Shown: positions 9,020 to 18,183 of the stretch, one piece after another
How the letters are laid out: the number at the start of each line of letters is the position of its first letter
Position numbering within the stretch: position 1 is the stretch's first letter
Assembly (NCBI RefSeq): GCF_003025615.1
Contig: NZ_PYMJ01000006.1
Coordinates: 1 to 64,000 of the forward strand
DNA from: Photobacterium frigidiphilum
Lineage (GTDB): Bacteria > Pseudomonadota > Gammaproteobacteria > Enterobacterales > Vibrionaceae
Length of the DNA: 64,000 bases
Reading direction: 5' to 3'
Made by a program: the position numbers and the translations under genes
The notes under the pieces: model-generated
Database searches by the model: none
Told to the model about the DNA's origin: nothing
What the model saw: the letters and a program-made list of their open reading frames with translations, nothing else

Positions 9020-10726
9020 TTAATGGCAGCAGCTACAATTGCGTTTGTATTTACTCATCTTACCAATCCCTGGGTTAAAGGTGTTGGTTGGGTCCAACTT
9101 ATGATAAAACTCCTGCAATGTGTTTTCAGCCTCATAAAGGTGACCAACATTATGCTCGGCAGGATATTTTGCCCCTTTTTGTTCAAGCAATTCCAACATC
9201 ATTTTCTTCATTTTCTTGGTGTCAGTGCCTTTCTTGAAGATATAGTCTTGATGGAATACATGACACATAAAATGACCGTAATAAAGTGATGTCACCATGT
9301 TTTTGGTTATCTCTTCTGGTAGTTCTTCTACCCATCCACGGTCATTACGGCGAAGCGCTATATCAAGTGCGACTATCTCTTCAACTTCATTTCTGTGGAT
9401 AGTTTCGTAACGAATAGCTGCTCCTGCTGCTGCAAAACGATGTAGCAGTGCTTTTTTTCCTTCGTCTGCAGTACATGCAAAGTAGCTACCACCTGAGCCT
9501 TCTCCCCAGTTCTTTTCTAGGTAAGCTTTTGCTTCTTCAATTCCCTCATCACTCATTTTTAATATTAGGTGGTGTTGATACTTGTTACGGAAATCCAGCA
9601 TGCGTTTTGGCAGGTGCTGAGGGAACAATTTACTCACGTAGTACAAAATGGTATCAGGTAAGTATTTGCTCACATAAGGAATACGACCTAAAAAGTTCTC
9701 TACTTTGGCTTTTAGTGCAAAGAATTTCGGTAGACTTTCGGTGCCTAAGTAATTGATTGAAAGGAAAACATCTTTACCGTATTTTTCTGAAAGATTGAAA
9801 ATGTCACGGTGCATGTACTCACCCATTTCTGGTAAATTATCAAACTTAGATAAAATATCTCTTCTTAGCTGAGTCAGTTTTTCGGCGTCATCAGTACCAA
9901 TATAAAAAACCTGCTCTTTTTCAGTAACTGGGTAGCTGTCTACTCGAACAGCAAAAATTCCTAACTTACCAGCACAACCACTGGCCTCGTATAGTCGGCG
10001 CTCATCAGCGTTAAACCGCGATGGAATATCAGAGTCTACATCACGAACGCGCGCTTCATATTCACGGTCAGAAGCCATACCTACATCATGCTGGATGTTT
10101 TCCAGTTTAATGTTGCCGTTTTGAATGTTGGTTAAGATCTCCTCAGGCGTCTCACCTAGTCCGTCAATCCCTAAGTGGTTAACGAGGTGTAATTTACCTT
10201 CTTTATCTACTTGAGCGAATAACGACAATTCAGTATAAGCAGGCCCGCGTTTAACCAGTGCACCACCAGAGTTATTGGCAATGCCACCAACAACTGTTGC
10301 ACCAATAGAAGAGGATCCAATGACAGAGTGCGGCGCACGCTTTACTTTTTTTAGTTCTTTTTCTAGGCTGTGTAGGCTTGTGCCCGGCATACATACAGCC
10401 TGCTTGCCGCCATCTAAAAGATGAATCTGTTTCATTTGAGTAATATTAATGATTACCACTTCTCTGTCGTAATCACTGCCGCTTGGTGCTGAACCTTCTG
10501 TTAGTCCAGTTTTTGCCGCTTGCATAATAATAATGCAGTTTGATTCAACGCATGACTTAATGACATTCCACTGTTCTAGTAAAGTTGTCGGAAATACAAC
10601 TGCAAGGGCTTCGCCTTTCCCCGAACGAAAACCTGAACGGTAATATTCGGTTTCTTTAATGCGGGTTAAAACGTTTTTTGTTCCAACAAGTGATTGGAAC
10701 GTCTTTATTAGCGTATGGTTTTCCAT
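9020..10726 (-). CDS. dld: Quinone-dependent D-lactate dehydrogenase
   Basis: A 568-residue FAD flavoprotein close in length to E. coli Dld (571). The N-terminal FAD-binding segment carries QAAKTGLTEGSAP (about residues 68-80) and SSSIGATVVGGIANNSGG (about 138-155). The C-terminal half is the Dld-specific membrane-binding domain. It oxidises D-lactate to pyruvate at the inner face of the membrane and feeds electrons to quinone. A lactate permease gene is transcribed divergently 850 bases away, so the two probably serve lactate use together. No L-lactate dehydrogenase is visible. The start follows AAAGGATTGTT, a good Shine-Dalgarno. Confidence 0.95.
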   Translation of the reverse strand: MENHTLIKTFQSLVGTKNVLTRIKETEYYRSGFRSGKGEALAVVFPTTLLEQWNVIKSCVESNCIIIMQAAKTGLTEGSAPSGSDYDREVVIINITQMKQIHLLDGGKQAVCMPGTSLHSLEKELKKVKRAPHSVIGSSSIGATVVGGIANNSGGALVKRGPAYTELSLFAQVDKEGKLHLVNHLGIDGLGETPEEILTNIQNGNIKLENIQHDVGMASDREYEARVRDVDSDIPSRFNADERRLYEASGCAGKLGIFAVRVDSYPVTEKEQVFYIGTDDAEKLTQLRRDILSKFDNLPEMGEYMHRDIFNLSEKYGKDVFLSINYLGTESLPKFFALKAKVENFLGRIPYVSKYLPDTILYYVSKLFPQHLPKRMLDFRNKYQHHLILKMSDEGIEEAKAYLEKNWGEGSGGSYFACTADEGKKALLHRFAAAGAAIRYETIHRNEVEEIVALDIALRRNDRGWVEELPEEITKNMVTSLYYGHFMCHVFHQDYIFKKGTDTKKMKKMMLELLEQKGAKYPAEHNVGHLYEAENTLQEFYHKLDPTNTFNPGIGKMSKYKRNCSCCH

Positions 10727-11577
10727 AACAATCCTTTACTACAGTGTGTCTTAAGTTGTAATAGTGTAAACATTTATTCATCCGTACATCTACGATGAAT
10801 ATATTCGGATGTGTTTTTTACATGAATTTAAAATTATGTAATGCTTACGAAATTTAATTTTTTATTTATAAGATACAACAAGGTAGCTAGATGTTCAGCT
10901 AATGTTAACAACTGACTATTCATTATTTTGCAACGGTAAGTTTCAAAAGTGCAAATAAATAATAACTGATAAATTATATTTTGAGCCAAAACAGACGATA
11001 AATAGAGAGTGTTTTATTCTGATGTGGCATTTACGTGAGGCTACGAGGGGGGGAGGGTATTAATTGAGCTTGTGATATTCATCAATAATCATACAGTTAG
11101 TTTTGTAATTAAATAACGAGTAAGTTGCGTATTATCATTTTATGATATATTTTGTTGTAATATAACACCATTACATATAGTAATGATAATTACTTATAAC
11201 TTGAAAAGTCTAGAAATAGTAAAATTTTAAGTTATCACTTTTATTTATTAGTAAAGATATAGAACATGATTGTTTCCTGTTTATGTATAATAAGAGGGCG
11301 ATATTTATACTATTTGTTTATTGCAGCCTTGTTATCAAAGGTCTTGTGGCAAATTATATATTTTTTAACAAAATAACTTATATTTACTAATGCCTCCTGT
11401 AGCAAAAAAGAGGCATAGCCATTACTTTTTTTCGCTTTAGAATATCTTCCCCACATAAAACAGCTGATAGAAAATTACTATTCTAAATACAGCCTGTAAT
11501 GAAAATAACAAAATTATAAACATGGCAGCTAACTTAAGAAATATCCTAATTTACCGGGTAACTAGCTAGCCAAACAC
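10727..11577. other. Long divergent intergenic region between dld and the lactate permease
   Basis: About 850 AT-rich bases with no supported gene. It must hold both divergent promoters. A seven-pair stem (ATGCCTC / GAGGCAT) at about 11391-11417 and a G-rich run near 11047 are the only visible structures. The length is unusual for two short metabolic genes, so a small RNA or regulator sites are possible. Confidence 0.5.
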
Positions 11578-11592
11578 ATGGAGTGGAAGATC

Positions 11593-13284
11593 ATGACGTC
11601 CTTATTTTTATCCGTTATACCTATTGTCATCTTGATTTGGATGATGACAAAGAAAAATGGATTACCTTCGCACATTGCCTTACCAGTTACCGCTCTAATG
11701 GTAGGAACAATACAACTTTTTTACTTCGGTACAGACATCACATTAATTAGCGCCAACATCATTGCTGGTATTCTTTCTGCTATAACTCCAATTTCTATTG
11801 TTGCTGGCGCTATTTTATTAAACAGAATGATCTATCTTTCAGGCTCTGAAGATATCATTCGTCGTTGGCTCGAAGGGATCAGTCGAAACCAAGTAGCTCA
11901 GCTAATGATTATTGGTTGGGCATTTGCTTTCATGATTGAAGGTGCATCCGGTTTTGGTACCCCAGCTGCAATTGCTGCCCCGATTCTAGTGGGCTTAGGC
12001 TTTAATCCATTAAAGGTTGCCATGTTGGCCCTAGTCATGAACTCTGTGCCTGTATCATTCGGTGCTGTAGGTACGCCAACATGGTTTGGTTTTTCCAACC
12101 TAGGGTTAGATGATGCAACCTTACTTGATATAGGTAAAACCACTGCTTTAATCCATTTTGTAGCCGCATTTATCATTCCGCCAATGGCGCTTCGTTTCAT
12201 CGTTAGTTGGAATGATATCCGCAAAAATTATCTGTTTGTATTAATTAGTACTTTGTCATGCACTGTTCCATATTTCCTACTTGCACAATGGAATTATGAG
12301 TTCCCAGCACTTGTTGGTGGCGCTATTGGTTTGATTGTTTCAGTTATTGTTGCGCGTTTCGGCTTAGGTTTAGCAAAAGAACAGCACAGTGTTACCCAAA
12401 CTGTTTTTGCTGGTGATGCTGCAGCTTTTGGTGAAGTGAACGCAGTTAATATGACAGCTACTGATTCTCGCTCGACAGAAACCCGTTCATCAGAGAAACA
12501 AAGCGTACAAAGTCAAAGTGTGTCGTCGGCACAAATTTTTAAAGCGATGACGCCAACGATTTTACTTATTGTCATTCTTATTGTTACTCGTATTAAGCAA
12601 TTCGGTATTAAGTCGATACTGACTGATAGCACAGAAATATTTTCTCTATCATTTGGCCCACTAGGTGACTTCAGCCTAAGTAAGGCATTGATTGTTAAAC
12701 TGAGCCATATTCTTGGAACCGATGTATCTTGGGCTTATAAGACACTTTATGTACCAGCACTGATACCTTTCCTTCTGGTGGTATTGATTTCTATCCCGCT
12801 GTTCAAGTTGCAAGGAAACATCGTTAAGCAAATGTTTTCTGAAACAGCGAGCCGAATCAAAATGCCATTTATCGCGTTGGTTGGTGCATTAATTATGGTG
12901 AAGCTGATGATGACTGGTGGTGAGAACTCACCGATCATGACTGCAGGTCAAGCCTTCTCTGATCTTATGGGTACAAGTTGGCAATATGTTGGTGCCTATT
13001 TAGGTGCACTTGGTGCCTTCTTCTCAGGCTCTGCAACTGTGTCTAACCTGACTTTTGGTGCTATTCAGCAAACAATTGCAATTAATGTTGGCTTGCCACA
13101 AACCACAATTTTAGCCTTGCAGTCAGTCGGTGGGGCTATGGGTAACATGGTGTGTATCAATAACATCATTGCCGTATCAACCATTTTAGGTATCGCCAAT
13201 AAAGAAGGCTTTATTATTAAGCGTACTGTCGTTCCGATGATTGCTTACGGCATTGTGGCTGCAATCATGAGTACCATAGTGTAA
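11593..13284 (+). CDS. L-lactate permease family transporter
   Basis: A 563-residue polytopic inner-membrane protein of the lactate permease (LctP/LldP) family, with roughly twelve or more hydrophobic segments. Family-typical stretches include EGASGFGTPAAIAAP near residue 115 and SGSATVSNLTFG near residue 478. A hydrophilic Ser/Thr-rich loop at about 275-310 separates two membrane halves. It is expected to import lactate by proton symport, and dld lies divergently upstream. An in-frame ATG lies at 11578, but the start at 11593 was preferred because GGAG/GGAAG sits at proper distance before it, while nothing similar precedes 11578. The adjacent LysR gene, convergent with it, may control it. 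Confidence 0.9.
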   Translation: MTSLFLSVIPIVILIWMMTKKNGLPSHIALPVTALMVGTIQLFYFGTDITLISANIIAGILSAITPISIVAGAILLNRMIYLSGSEDIIRRWLEGISRNQVAQLMIIGWAFAFMIEGASGFGTPAAIAAPILVGLGFNPLKVAMLALVMNSVPVSFGAVGTPTWFGFSNLGLDDATLLDIGKTTALIHFVAAFIIPPMALRFIVSWNDIRKNYLFVLISTLSCTVPYFLLAQWNYEFPALVGGAIGLIVSVIVARFGLGLAKEQHSVTQTVFAGDAAAFGEVNAVNMTATDSRSTETRSSEKQSVQSQSVSSAQIFKAMTPTILLIVILIVTRIKQFGIKSILTDSTEIFSLSFGPLGDFSLSKALIVKLSHILGTDVSWAYKTLYVPALIPFLLVVLISIPLFKLQGNIVKQMFSETASRIKMPFIALVGALIMVKLMMTGGENSPIMTAGQAFSDLMGTSWQYVGAYLGALGAFFSGSATVSNLTFGAIQQTIAINVGLPQTTILALQSVGGAMGNMVCINNIIAVSTILGIANKEGFIIKRTVVPMIAYGIVAAIMSTIV

Positions 13285-13301
13285 ACGCATCAGACCTAAT
13301 G

Positions 13302-13341
13302 GAAAAAGCGAGGTGATAGTTTCGATCATCTCGCTTTTTCT
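13302..13341. terminator. Bidirectional terminator between lactate permease and LysR gene
   Basis: A long stem, GAAAAAGCGAGGTGAT / ATCATCTCGCTTTTTC, flanked by A and T runs. It can serve both converging genes. Confidence 0.85.
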
Positions 13342-13354
13342 TTATGATCGAGGA

Positions 13355-14257
13355 CTAAAAGTTATCTTCGTGTTTCTGATAACACTGATAAAGGTGCTCT
13401 ATAAATAATTTTACTTTGATCGGCTGGTGCCGAGTGTAAGGGTACATGGCATAAATACCTAAGCACTTAGCGACTTGCTCTTGTAGCACTTCAATTAAAC
13501 TACCTGCTTTTAAATCTTCCGCAACCAGCACTTTAGGGACATAAACAAGCCCTTGCCCAAACAAAGCTGCGCGACGTAATGCAGATGCATTATTAGTCGT
13601 AAAATTACCATTCACCTTAATGGTATAAGGTTTATTTTTACCTTTGAACAGCCATTCTTTTGCCCCAGTTTCTTGGTAGCTATAAGCGAGGCAATTATGA
13701 TTGACCAGTTCAGATGCTACTTTTGGTACCCCATTGCGAGCAAAGTATTCAGGTGCACCACAAATAACCCAATGAGCATCAACGAGTCTTCTGGCTATAA
13801 AACTTGAATCTGGCAATTCACCCGTTCGGATCGCAAGGTCAAATCCTTCTTTCACAATATCAACAAACCGATTGTCTAAATCCATATCAATGTGAATTTC
13901 TGGGTATTTAGCACTAAACTCTGATATTGCTTTTGGTAATAGCAGTTCACCAGAAATAGTTGGAACGGTAAGACGAATGGTGCCAGTTAAGCTTTCTCCT
14001 AATCCGCTCATGGCTTCTTCAGCATTTTGGACCGAATAATAAACTTCTCTCGCATGGCCGAAAAAAACCTCGCCCGCTTCGGTAAGCGTTAACTTACGAG
14101 TCGTTCGATAGACCAGCTGCACGCCAAGATCTTGTTCTAAACGGGTTATCCGCTTACTAACGACAGATTTTGTTAGCCCAACTTGATCGGCGGCTTTGCT
14201 GAATGAGCCTTGCTCAATTAAATGGTAAAAGATTAAAAAATCATCTGTATTTCGCAT
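13355..14257 (-). CDS. LysR-family transcriptional regulator
   Basis: A 300-residue protein. The N-terminal winged helix-turn-helix spans residues ~1-60, with GSFSKAADQVGLTKSVVSKRI typical of LysR proteins, followed by a substrate-binding domain of the type found in the CrgA/YafC subgroup. The frame is open 25 codons further upstream. MRNTDDFLIFYHLIEQGSFS is the usual LysR beginning, so the start at 14257 was chosen. It converges with the lactate permease gene and could regulate that block, but the effector cannot be read from the sequence. Confidence 0.9.
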   Translation of the reverse strand: MRNTDDFLIFYHLIEQGSFSKAADQVGLTKSVVSKRITRLEQDLGVQLVYRTTRKLTLTEAGEVFFGHAREVYYSVQNAEEAMSGLGESLTGTIRLTVPTISGELLLPKAISEFSAKYPEIHIDMDLDNRFVDIVKEGFDLAIRTGELPDSSFIARRLVDAHWVICGAPEYFARNGVPKVASELVNHNCLAYSYQETGAKEWLFKGKNKPYTIKVNGNFTTNNASALRRAALFGQGLVYVPKVLVAEDLKAGSLIEVLQEQVAKCLGIYAMYPYTRHQPIKVKLFIEHLYQCYQKHEDNF

Positions 14258-14553
14258 TATTAGTATACTTTTTGCAACGAAATTAATTAAGTGTGGCAGT
14301 ATATCAACCAATGAGACAATATTAAATGCCACTAAAGGTGGTAAATAGATGTCTTACTGTATTTAATCAATTCAAGGTTCAGGTTTAAGCGTCTGAACGA
14401 GCTCTGTAACTCTGGATACCAATGAGAGAGCATTTTTTGTTAATGGATATGAATGGTTAGTACAAATTGGTCATGTGCAATCTTTGTGCTAACTGATCGC
14501 CACTCGCACAGTACAGTTTGCTTTTTAATTGATTGATTAATAAAGTTAAATTT

Positions 14554-14745
14554 TAGGTTGAGGTCATGTCTAGCTTCTCGAAGATCGGGAGCCTCGTGTG
14601 TCGCTCCAAATACGAAGCCCTAGCAGAAATGTTAGGGCTTTTTATTTATCTGAAATTAGATCCGCGCCAATTTCATCATCAATATGTCACCTGCCCAGCG
14701 GCACGCACAGCAGTTTGTTGCTGCCTTGAATCAGAATATTCCCAC
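14554..14745 (+). repeat. tRNA-Gly remnant cassette, copy 2
   Basis: Matches copy 1 at 8690-8890: the 3' tRNA-Gly fragment with an altered T-arm and CCA (to 14608), the GCCCTA hairpin terminator at 14615-14643, and the tail with CACGCACAGCAGTTTGTTGC at about 14702. It lacks the D-arm and anticodon arm. It occupies most of the gap between the LysR and response-regulator genes; the rest of that gap (14258-14553) shows nothing else. Confidence 0.7.
14615..14643 (+). terminator. Terminator hairpin in cassette copy 2
   Basis: AAGCCCTA / TTAGGGCTT stem followed by T run, as at 8759-8787. Confidence 0.75.
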
Positions 14746-14855
14746 ATCAAATTTTCTATATTTCTTTTTTTTACTATGATTGTTTTGTAGAGCTCATATG
14801 CAATAGGTTTAGTCGGTGTTATCATTTGACTTGTGTAGCCATGTAGGGGCTGAAG

Positions 14856-16502
14856 ATGATGATAGAAAAGAAATATTTATTGATAGATGACTCCAATACC
14901 GCCATCTCAATCATGCGATCTATGCTCAATGTGGCTGGTATTTCTAATAATAGTATCGATAGTACGATGGATAGCCTCAAAGCTATCCGCTTATTAGCTG
15001 CCCACTCCTACGATATAGTGATTTGTGATTATAATATGCACCATCATATCGATGGAGGTCTCATTTTTGACGAAGTAAAACAACGTAGACTTCTTTCAAG
15101 CGATGGTGTCTTCATGTGTGTGACTGGTGACAGTACTCAGAAGGTGGTTACTCATCTCATTGAACTGGAACCTGATGATTATTTGGTAAAACCTTTCTCT
15201 GCGGCCATATTTATAAATCGGATTGAGATGGTATTAGCACGAAAATCGGCTTTGTATCCTTTATTACTGGCTGTTGATAATAAGGATTATCAAACAGCGA
15301 CTGACCTTTGTAAGAGATATAGAGCGGATCACCCGTTGTATATAGGTTATATCGATAGAATAAACGGAGATTGTTTATTACGTTCAGAGCGGCATCTAGA
15401 AGCCAAAGTTTTCTATGAAAATGCCTGTAAGCATACTGATCATTTATGGCCAAGAATTGGTTTTGGGCAGGCTCTTAAAGGTTTAGGTGAACTGAAAAGA
15501 GCAGAGACTGTCTTTCGAGACATTTTGGCAAAATACCCGAAGCAGCCATTAGCGAGAAAGCATTTGGCTGGATGTTTGATAGCGAGTGAACGGTTGCCGG
15601 AAGCCCTTGAACAGTTTCACCTTCTGCACAAAGTTAATTCAGCAAACCCACTACGAGAACTCATCATTGCTAACCTTTATGCTGTTCTTCAACAACATCA
15701 GAAAGCAGCGATTGGATATTTGCGTTTTATTCAAAAGGTTACAGGGACAAGCCGTTATAGCTTCGGTGTATATTCTAATATTTCTGTTTCACTAATGCTT
15801 GCTAGTATATATACCGATGACAATTCTGAATATACCGAATTGCTGAATGAGGCAAGACACAATATTTACGAACAGAATATACATGGTGATACAGAGAAAG
15901 AACGTTATGAGAGTGAGATCGGTTCATTGGTTGGAGTCGCCATTCTGGCTTGTTTACATGGCGAAATCCAAGATTCTTTCACAATAGTTAGTAAAATTAA
16001 CCTTCAAGAAAAGCCTATTGATGATTATTACACGGTGTTGAATATTGCTCGCTTGTATGGCTTTTGTGGCATGCCTGAACAATATGAAAAAACGATGCAG
16101 ATCGCGAGAGGATTATGTTGGAAATCAGATGATGATGTATTAATACAAAGCCAGGTTAAGCTGCTTGAAGCCTGCCATGTTGAAATTAACCAGCGCTTAA
16201 AAGAAGGAGGTGAGCTGGTAGAAAAAGCCTTTGAAAAACGTAACAGTAATAATGCAATAGGGGCGTTAGAAGACGCCTATAGAGCTTTTCATATGGTACC
16301 TTTTCATTATCATCTATGTTTTTTGATTCTTGAACTGACAGCATTAGCGACGCCTTCCTTTTTGAAAACTGCAAATATCAAGGGAGTGATTTCGTCATGT
16401 AATTGGGTCTGCTGTAATGATACAAGACCGAGAAAAGAAGAGATCAAGCGAGCCAATGAGCTTTACAAACTAGCGTTAGAACGTGTCAATAAACTCTTGT
16501 AG
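14856..16502 (+). CDS. Response regulator with receiver and TPR-like region (VieB-like architecture)
   Basis: A 548-residue cytoplasmic protein. Residues ~5-130 form a CheY-like receiver with the acidic pair D11-D12, phospho-acceptor D58 (VICDYNM), Thr in CVTGDS and Lys in YLVKPF, so it should be phosphorylatable. Residues ~135-540 are helical, with TPR-like repeats in the first part (for example LRSERHLEAKVFYENA and GLGELKRAETVFRDIL). No DNA-binding or enzymatic output domain is visible. This layout resembles VieB of Vibrio cholerae, which is stated by analogy only. No histidine kinase gene is nearby, so it is an orphan and probably works through protein-protein contacts. Start follows AGGGGCTGAAG. 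Confidence 0.85.
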   Translation: MMIEKKYLLIDDSNTAISIMRSMLNVAGISNNSIDSTMDSLKAIRLLAAHSYDIVICDYNMHHHIDGGLIFDEVKQRRLLSSDGVFMCVTGDSTQKVVTHLIELEPDDYLVKPFSAAIFINRIEMVLARKSALYPLLLAVDNKDYQTATDLCKRYRADHPLYIGYIDRINGDCLLRSERHLEAKVFYENACKHTDHLWPRIGFGQALKGLGELKRAETVFRDILAKYPKQPLARKHLAGCLIASERLPEALEQFHLLHKVNSANPLRELIIANLYAVLQQHQKAAIGYLRFIQKVTGTSRYSFGVYSNISVSLMLASIYTDDNSEYTELLNEARHNIYEQNIHGDTEKERYESEIGSLVGVAILACLHGEIQDSFTIVSKINLQEKPIDDYYTVLNIARLYGFCGMPEQYEKTMQIARGLCWKSDDDVLIQSQVKLLEACHVEINQRLKEGGELVEKAFEKRNSNNAIGALEDAYRAFHMVPFHYHLCFLILELTALATPSFLKTANIKGVISSCNWVCCNDTRPRKEEIKRANELYKLALERVNKLL

Positions 16503-16712
16503 CCAGTATCCCAATCTAATGTACAAAGCATTATCTAAACTGTTATTCCATTGATTAAACTTCGTTAATGAGTGAAATAAATTTATCTCATATACCGTCT
16601 TAATTCTGTGCTAATTGTTTTTTGTACTGGATCAATTTTGAGCTTTGTGGTGTGCATTTCTACTTCCCTGGCTTTTTTTTAACCGTTTGAATCAAATCAA
16701 TAAAACTTCTTG

Positions 16713-16740
16713 TTGACTCATTATCTTAATCAGTTAAGTA
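16713..16740 (+). promoter_or_regulatory. Weakened promoter of tRNA cluster 2
   Basis: TTGACT, 16 bases, then TAAGTA. Compared with clusters 1 and 3 (TAAAGT) one A is missing at the -10, which may reduce its strength. Confidence 0.55.
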
Positions 16741-16883
16741 CGTCCCGTTCTTAGGGTTAACCGCTCTAGAGAAAAAGAATTTTGTACTAGCAGTCATGTT
16801 ACAGTGGCAGACTGTTATAAAGATGGTGTCTGACCGCTTTTTATAAAGCACATGGTTAGGAGCATCGCAATAAAGAATTGCGT

Positions 16884-16970
16884 GCCCTGGTGGTGGAATT
16901 GGTAGACACAAGGGATTTAAAATCCCTCGGCGTTCGCGCTGTGCCGGTTCAAGTCCGGCCCGGGGCACCA
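16884..16970 (+). tRNA. tRNA-Leu (TAA)
   Basis: A complete 87-base tRNA identical to those at 8388 and 19734. The preceding 130-base leader is also identical to that of cluster 3. The tRNA-Cys that precedes tRNA-Leu in cluster 1 is missing here. Confidence 0.96.
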
Positions 16971-17012
16971 TCTATTAAGTCTGAGATTCTCTGAAAAGAG
17001 AGAGTTCAGCAT

Positions 17013-17097
17013 GCGACACTAGATCAGCTGGTAGAGTACAACCTTGTCAAGGTTGAGGCTAGTTTCTCGAAGATCGGGAGCCTCGTGTGTCGCTCCA
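17013..17097 (+). pseudogene. Broken tRNA-Gly with GTC anticodon
   Basis: The acceptor stem GCGACAC / GTGTCGC and CCA are intact. The anticodon loop reads GTC instead of GCC, which would be an aspartate anticodon, and the D-arm has a C-to-A change. The T-arm is replaced by a segment nine bases longer (CTAGTTTCTCGAAGATCGGG region) without a normal T-loop. No clear terminator follows. It is best seen as a decaying copy, though transcription with tRNA-Leu is likely. Confidence 0.75.
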
Positions 17098-17280
17098 AAT
17101 ACAATCTATGTAGTGGTATGCCCCGTTTTTTCATCACAAATTTGTTTTATGCTTGTATTTCAAATAGCTTCTTCTTAGTTATCACCTTCCAATAACCGAC
17201 ATTTCTGACGTAAAATTCAAATTGAATAATTACGTAAGCATAACGAGCTTATGATCTTGTTTCACGGAGCTGGATACGGG

Positions 17281-17934
17281 TTAAGACCCTAAAAAATCAG
17301 ATAACTTATCAATGCTCTTAACTTCTAACTGATTATCAAGTTTTTCGACCAGCCCCATCTCTAGCAGCTGGTTAACCACGCGGCGATATACTCGCTCAGA
17401 GCAGCCAAATCGTTCAGCTTCTTTATATACTTGAGTAAAATTAACCTGAGCCTTAGCTTCAAGGTAACGCTGTTCAATATCCCAGGCAATATTGTAGATA
17501 AGAGGATGTAAGATGCGGTTCAATGTAGTTGTCATTGTGCCCTGATACTTCATAGATAGTGACTGACTCAGCCAAATAGCTAATTCAGGAGTTTGCTGCA
17601 TCATTTCAGTGAGTAGGTAGATAGGCACGACTTTCGCTGTAATGATTTCATTCGCACATACATCAAACTGACATGGGGTATCTGTTAGTAGCTCAATTTC
17701 ACCAATTAAGCAGTTATCTGCAAAATAAAGCCCCAAACTAAAATGTCGACCATTGTTTGCAGTATAACCAACGGTGTACTGACCCATTTCTACCCAGTAA
17801 AGCTCTGTGATTTCTTGACCTTGCTTTAGTAAGTAGTCACCCGGCTGTAGCTGCTTTGTTTTAAGTTTATGTTTTTCTATCAGTTGGCATAATAACTCAT
17901 AACCTTGAGTTGCTAACTGGTTGAGTGTTTTCAC
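17281..17934 (-). CDS. Crp/Fnr-family transcriptional regulator
   Basis: A 217-residue protein. Residues ~15-125 match a cyclic nucleotide-binding-like beta barrel (LKTKQLQPGDYLLKQGQ, then GEIELL). A long helix follows, and the C-terminal helix-turn-helix reads KEAERFGCSERVYRRVVNQL at about 169-188. The phosphate-binding cassette is not the canonical cAMP one, so the ligand is unknown. It is divergent from the adenosine deaminase gene, with about 250 bases between them, and may regulate it. No Fnr-type N-terminal cysteine cluster is present. Confidence 0.85.
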   Translation of the reverse strand: MKTLNQLATQGYELLCQLIEKHKLKTKQLQPGDYLLKQGQEITELYWVEMGQYTVGYTANNGRHFSLGLYFADNCLIGEIELLTDTPCQFDVCANEIITAKVVPIYLLTEMMQQTPELAIWLSQSLSMKYQGTMTTTLNRILHPLIYNIAWDIEQRYLEAKAQVNFTQVYKEAERFGCSERVYRRVVNQLLEMGLVEKLDNQLEVKSIDKLSDFLGS

Positions 17935-18183
17935 TTTTTATCACCTATGACTCATTCTGAGACTTCAGTCAGCCCAATCCAGACAAATGTCCTGATTGTA
18001 TTAACTCATCTGCGACTAATATGTCAACTTAATCAAGAGTTTTTAAGAATATCAAGTGATGCTATGAATTTTGGCGATCGTAGTGATTTCTTTGCTAGAT
18101 ATACGGCAGCTTTGACAACTATTTGGCTGTGGCTGCCAGTTCTAACTAAAACTCGAATTTTTATATATTTAAGGTAGAGACGC

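Noticed and set aside
8800-9289. Two overlapping plus-strand frames in the 3' flank of tRNA cluster 1
   Set aside because: They run through the repeat tail, the dld terminator and the antisense of the dld 3' end; no Shine-Dalgarno or family signature.
17947-18177. 76-codon plus-strand frame before add
   Set aside because: It occupies the divergent promoter region of add and crp, and has no recognisable features.
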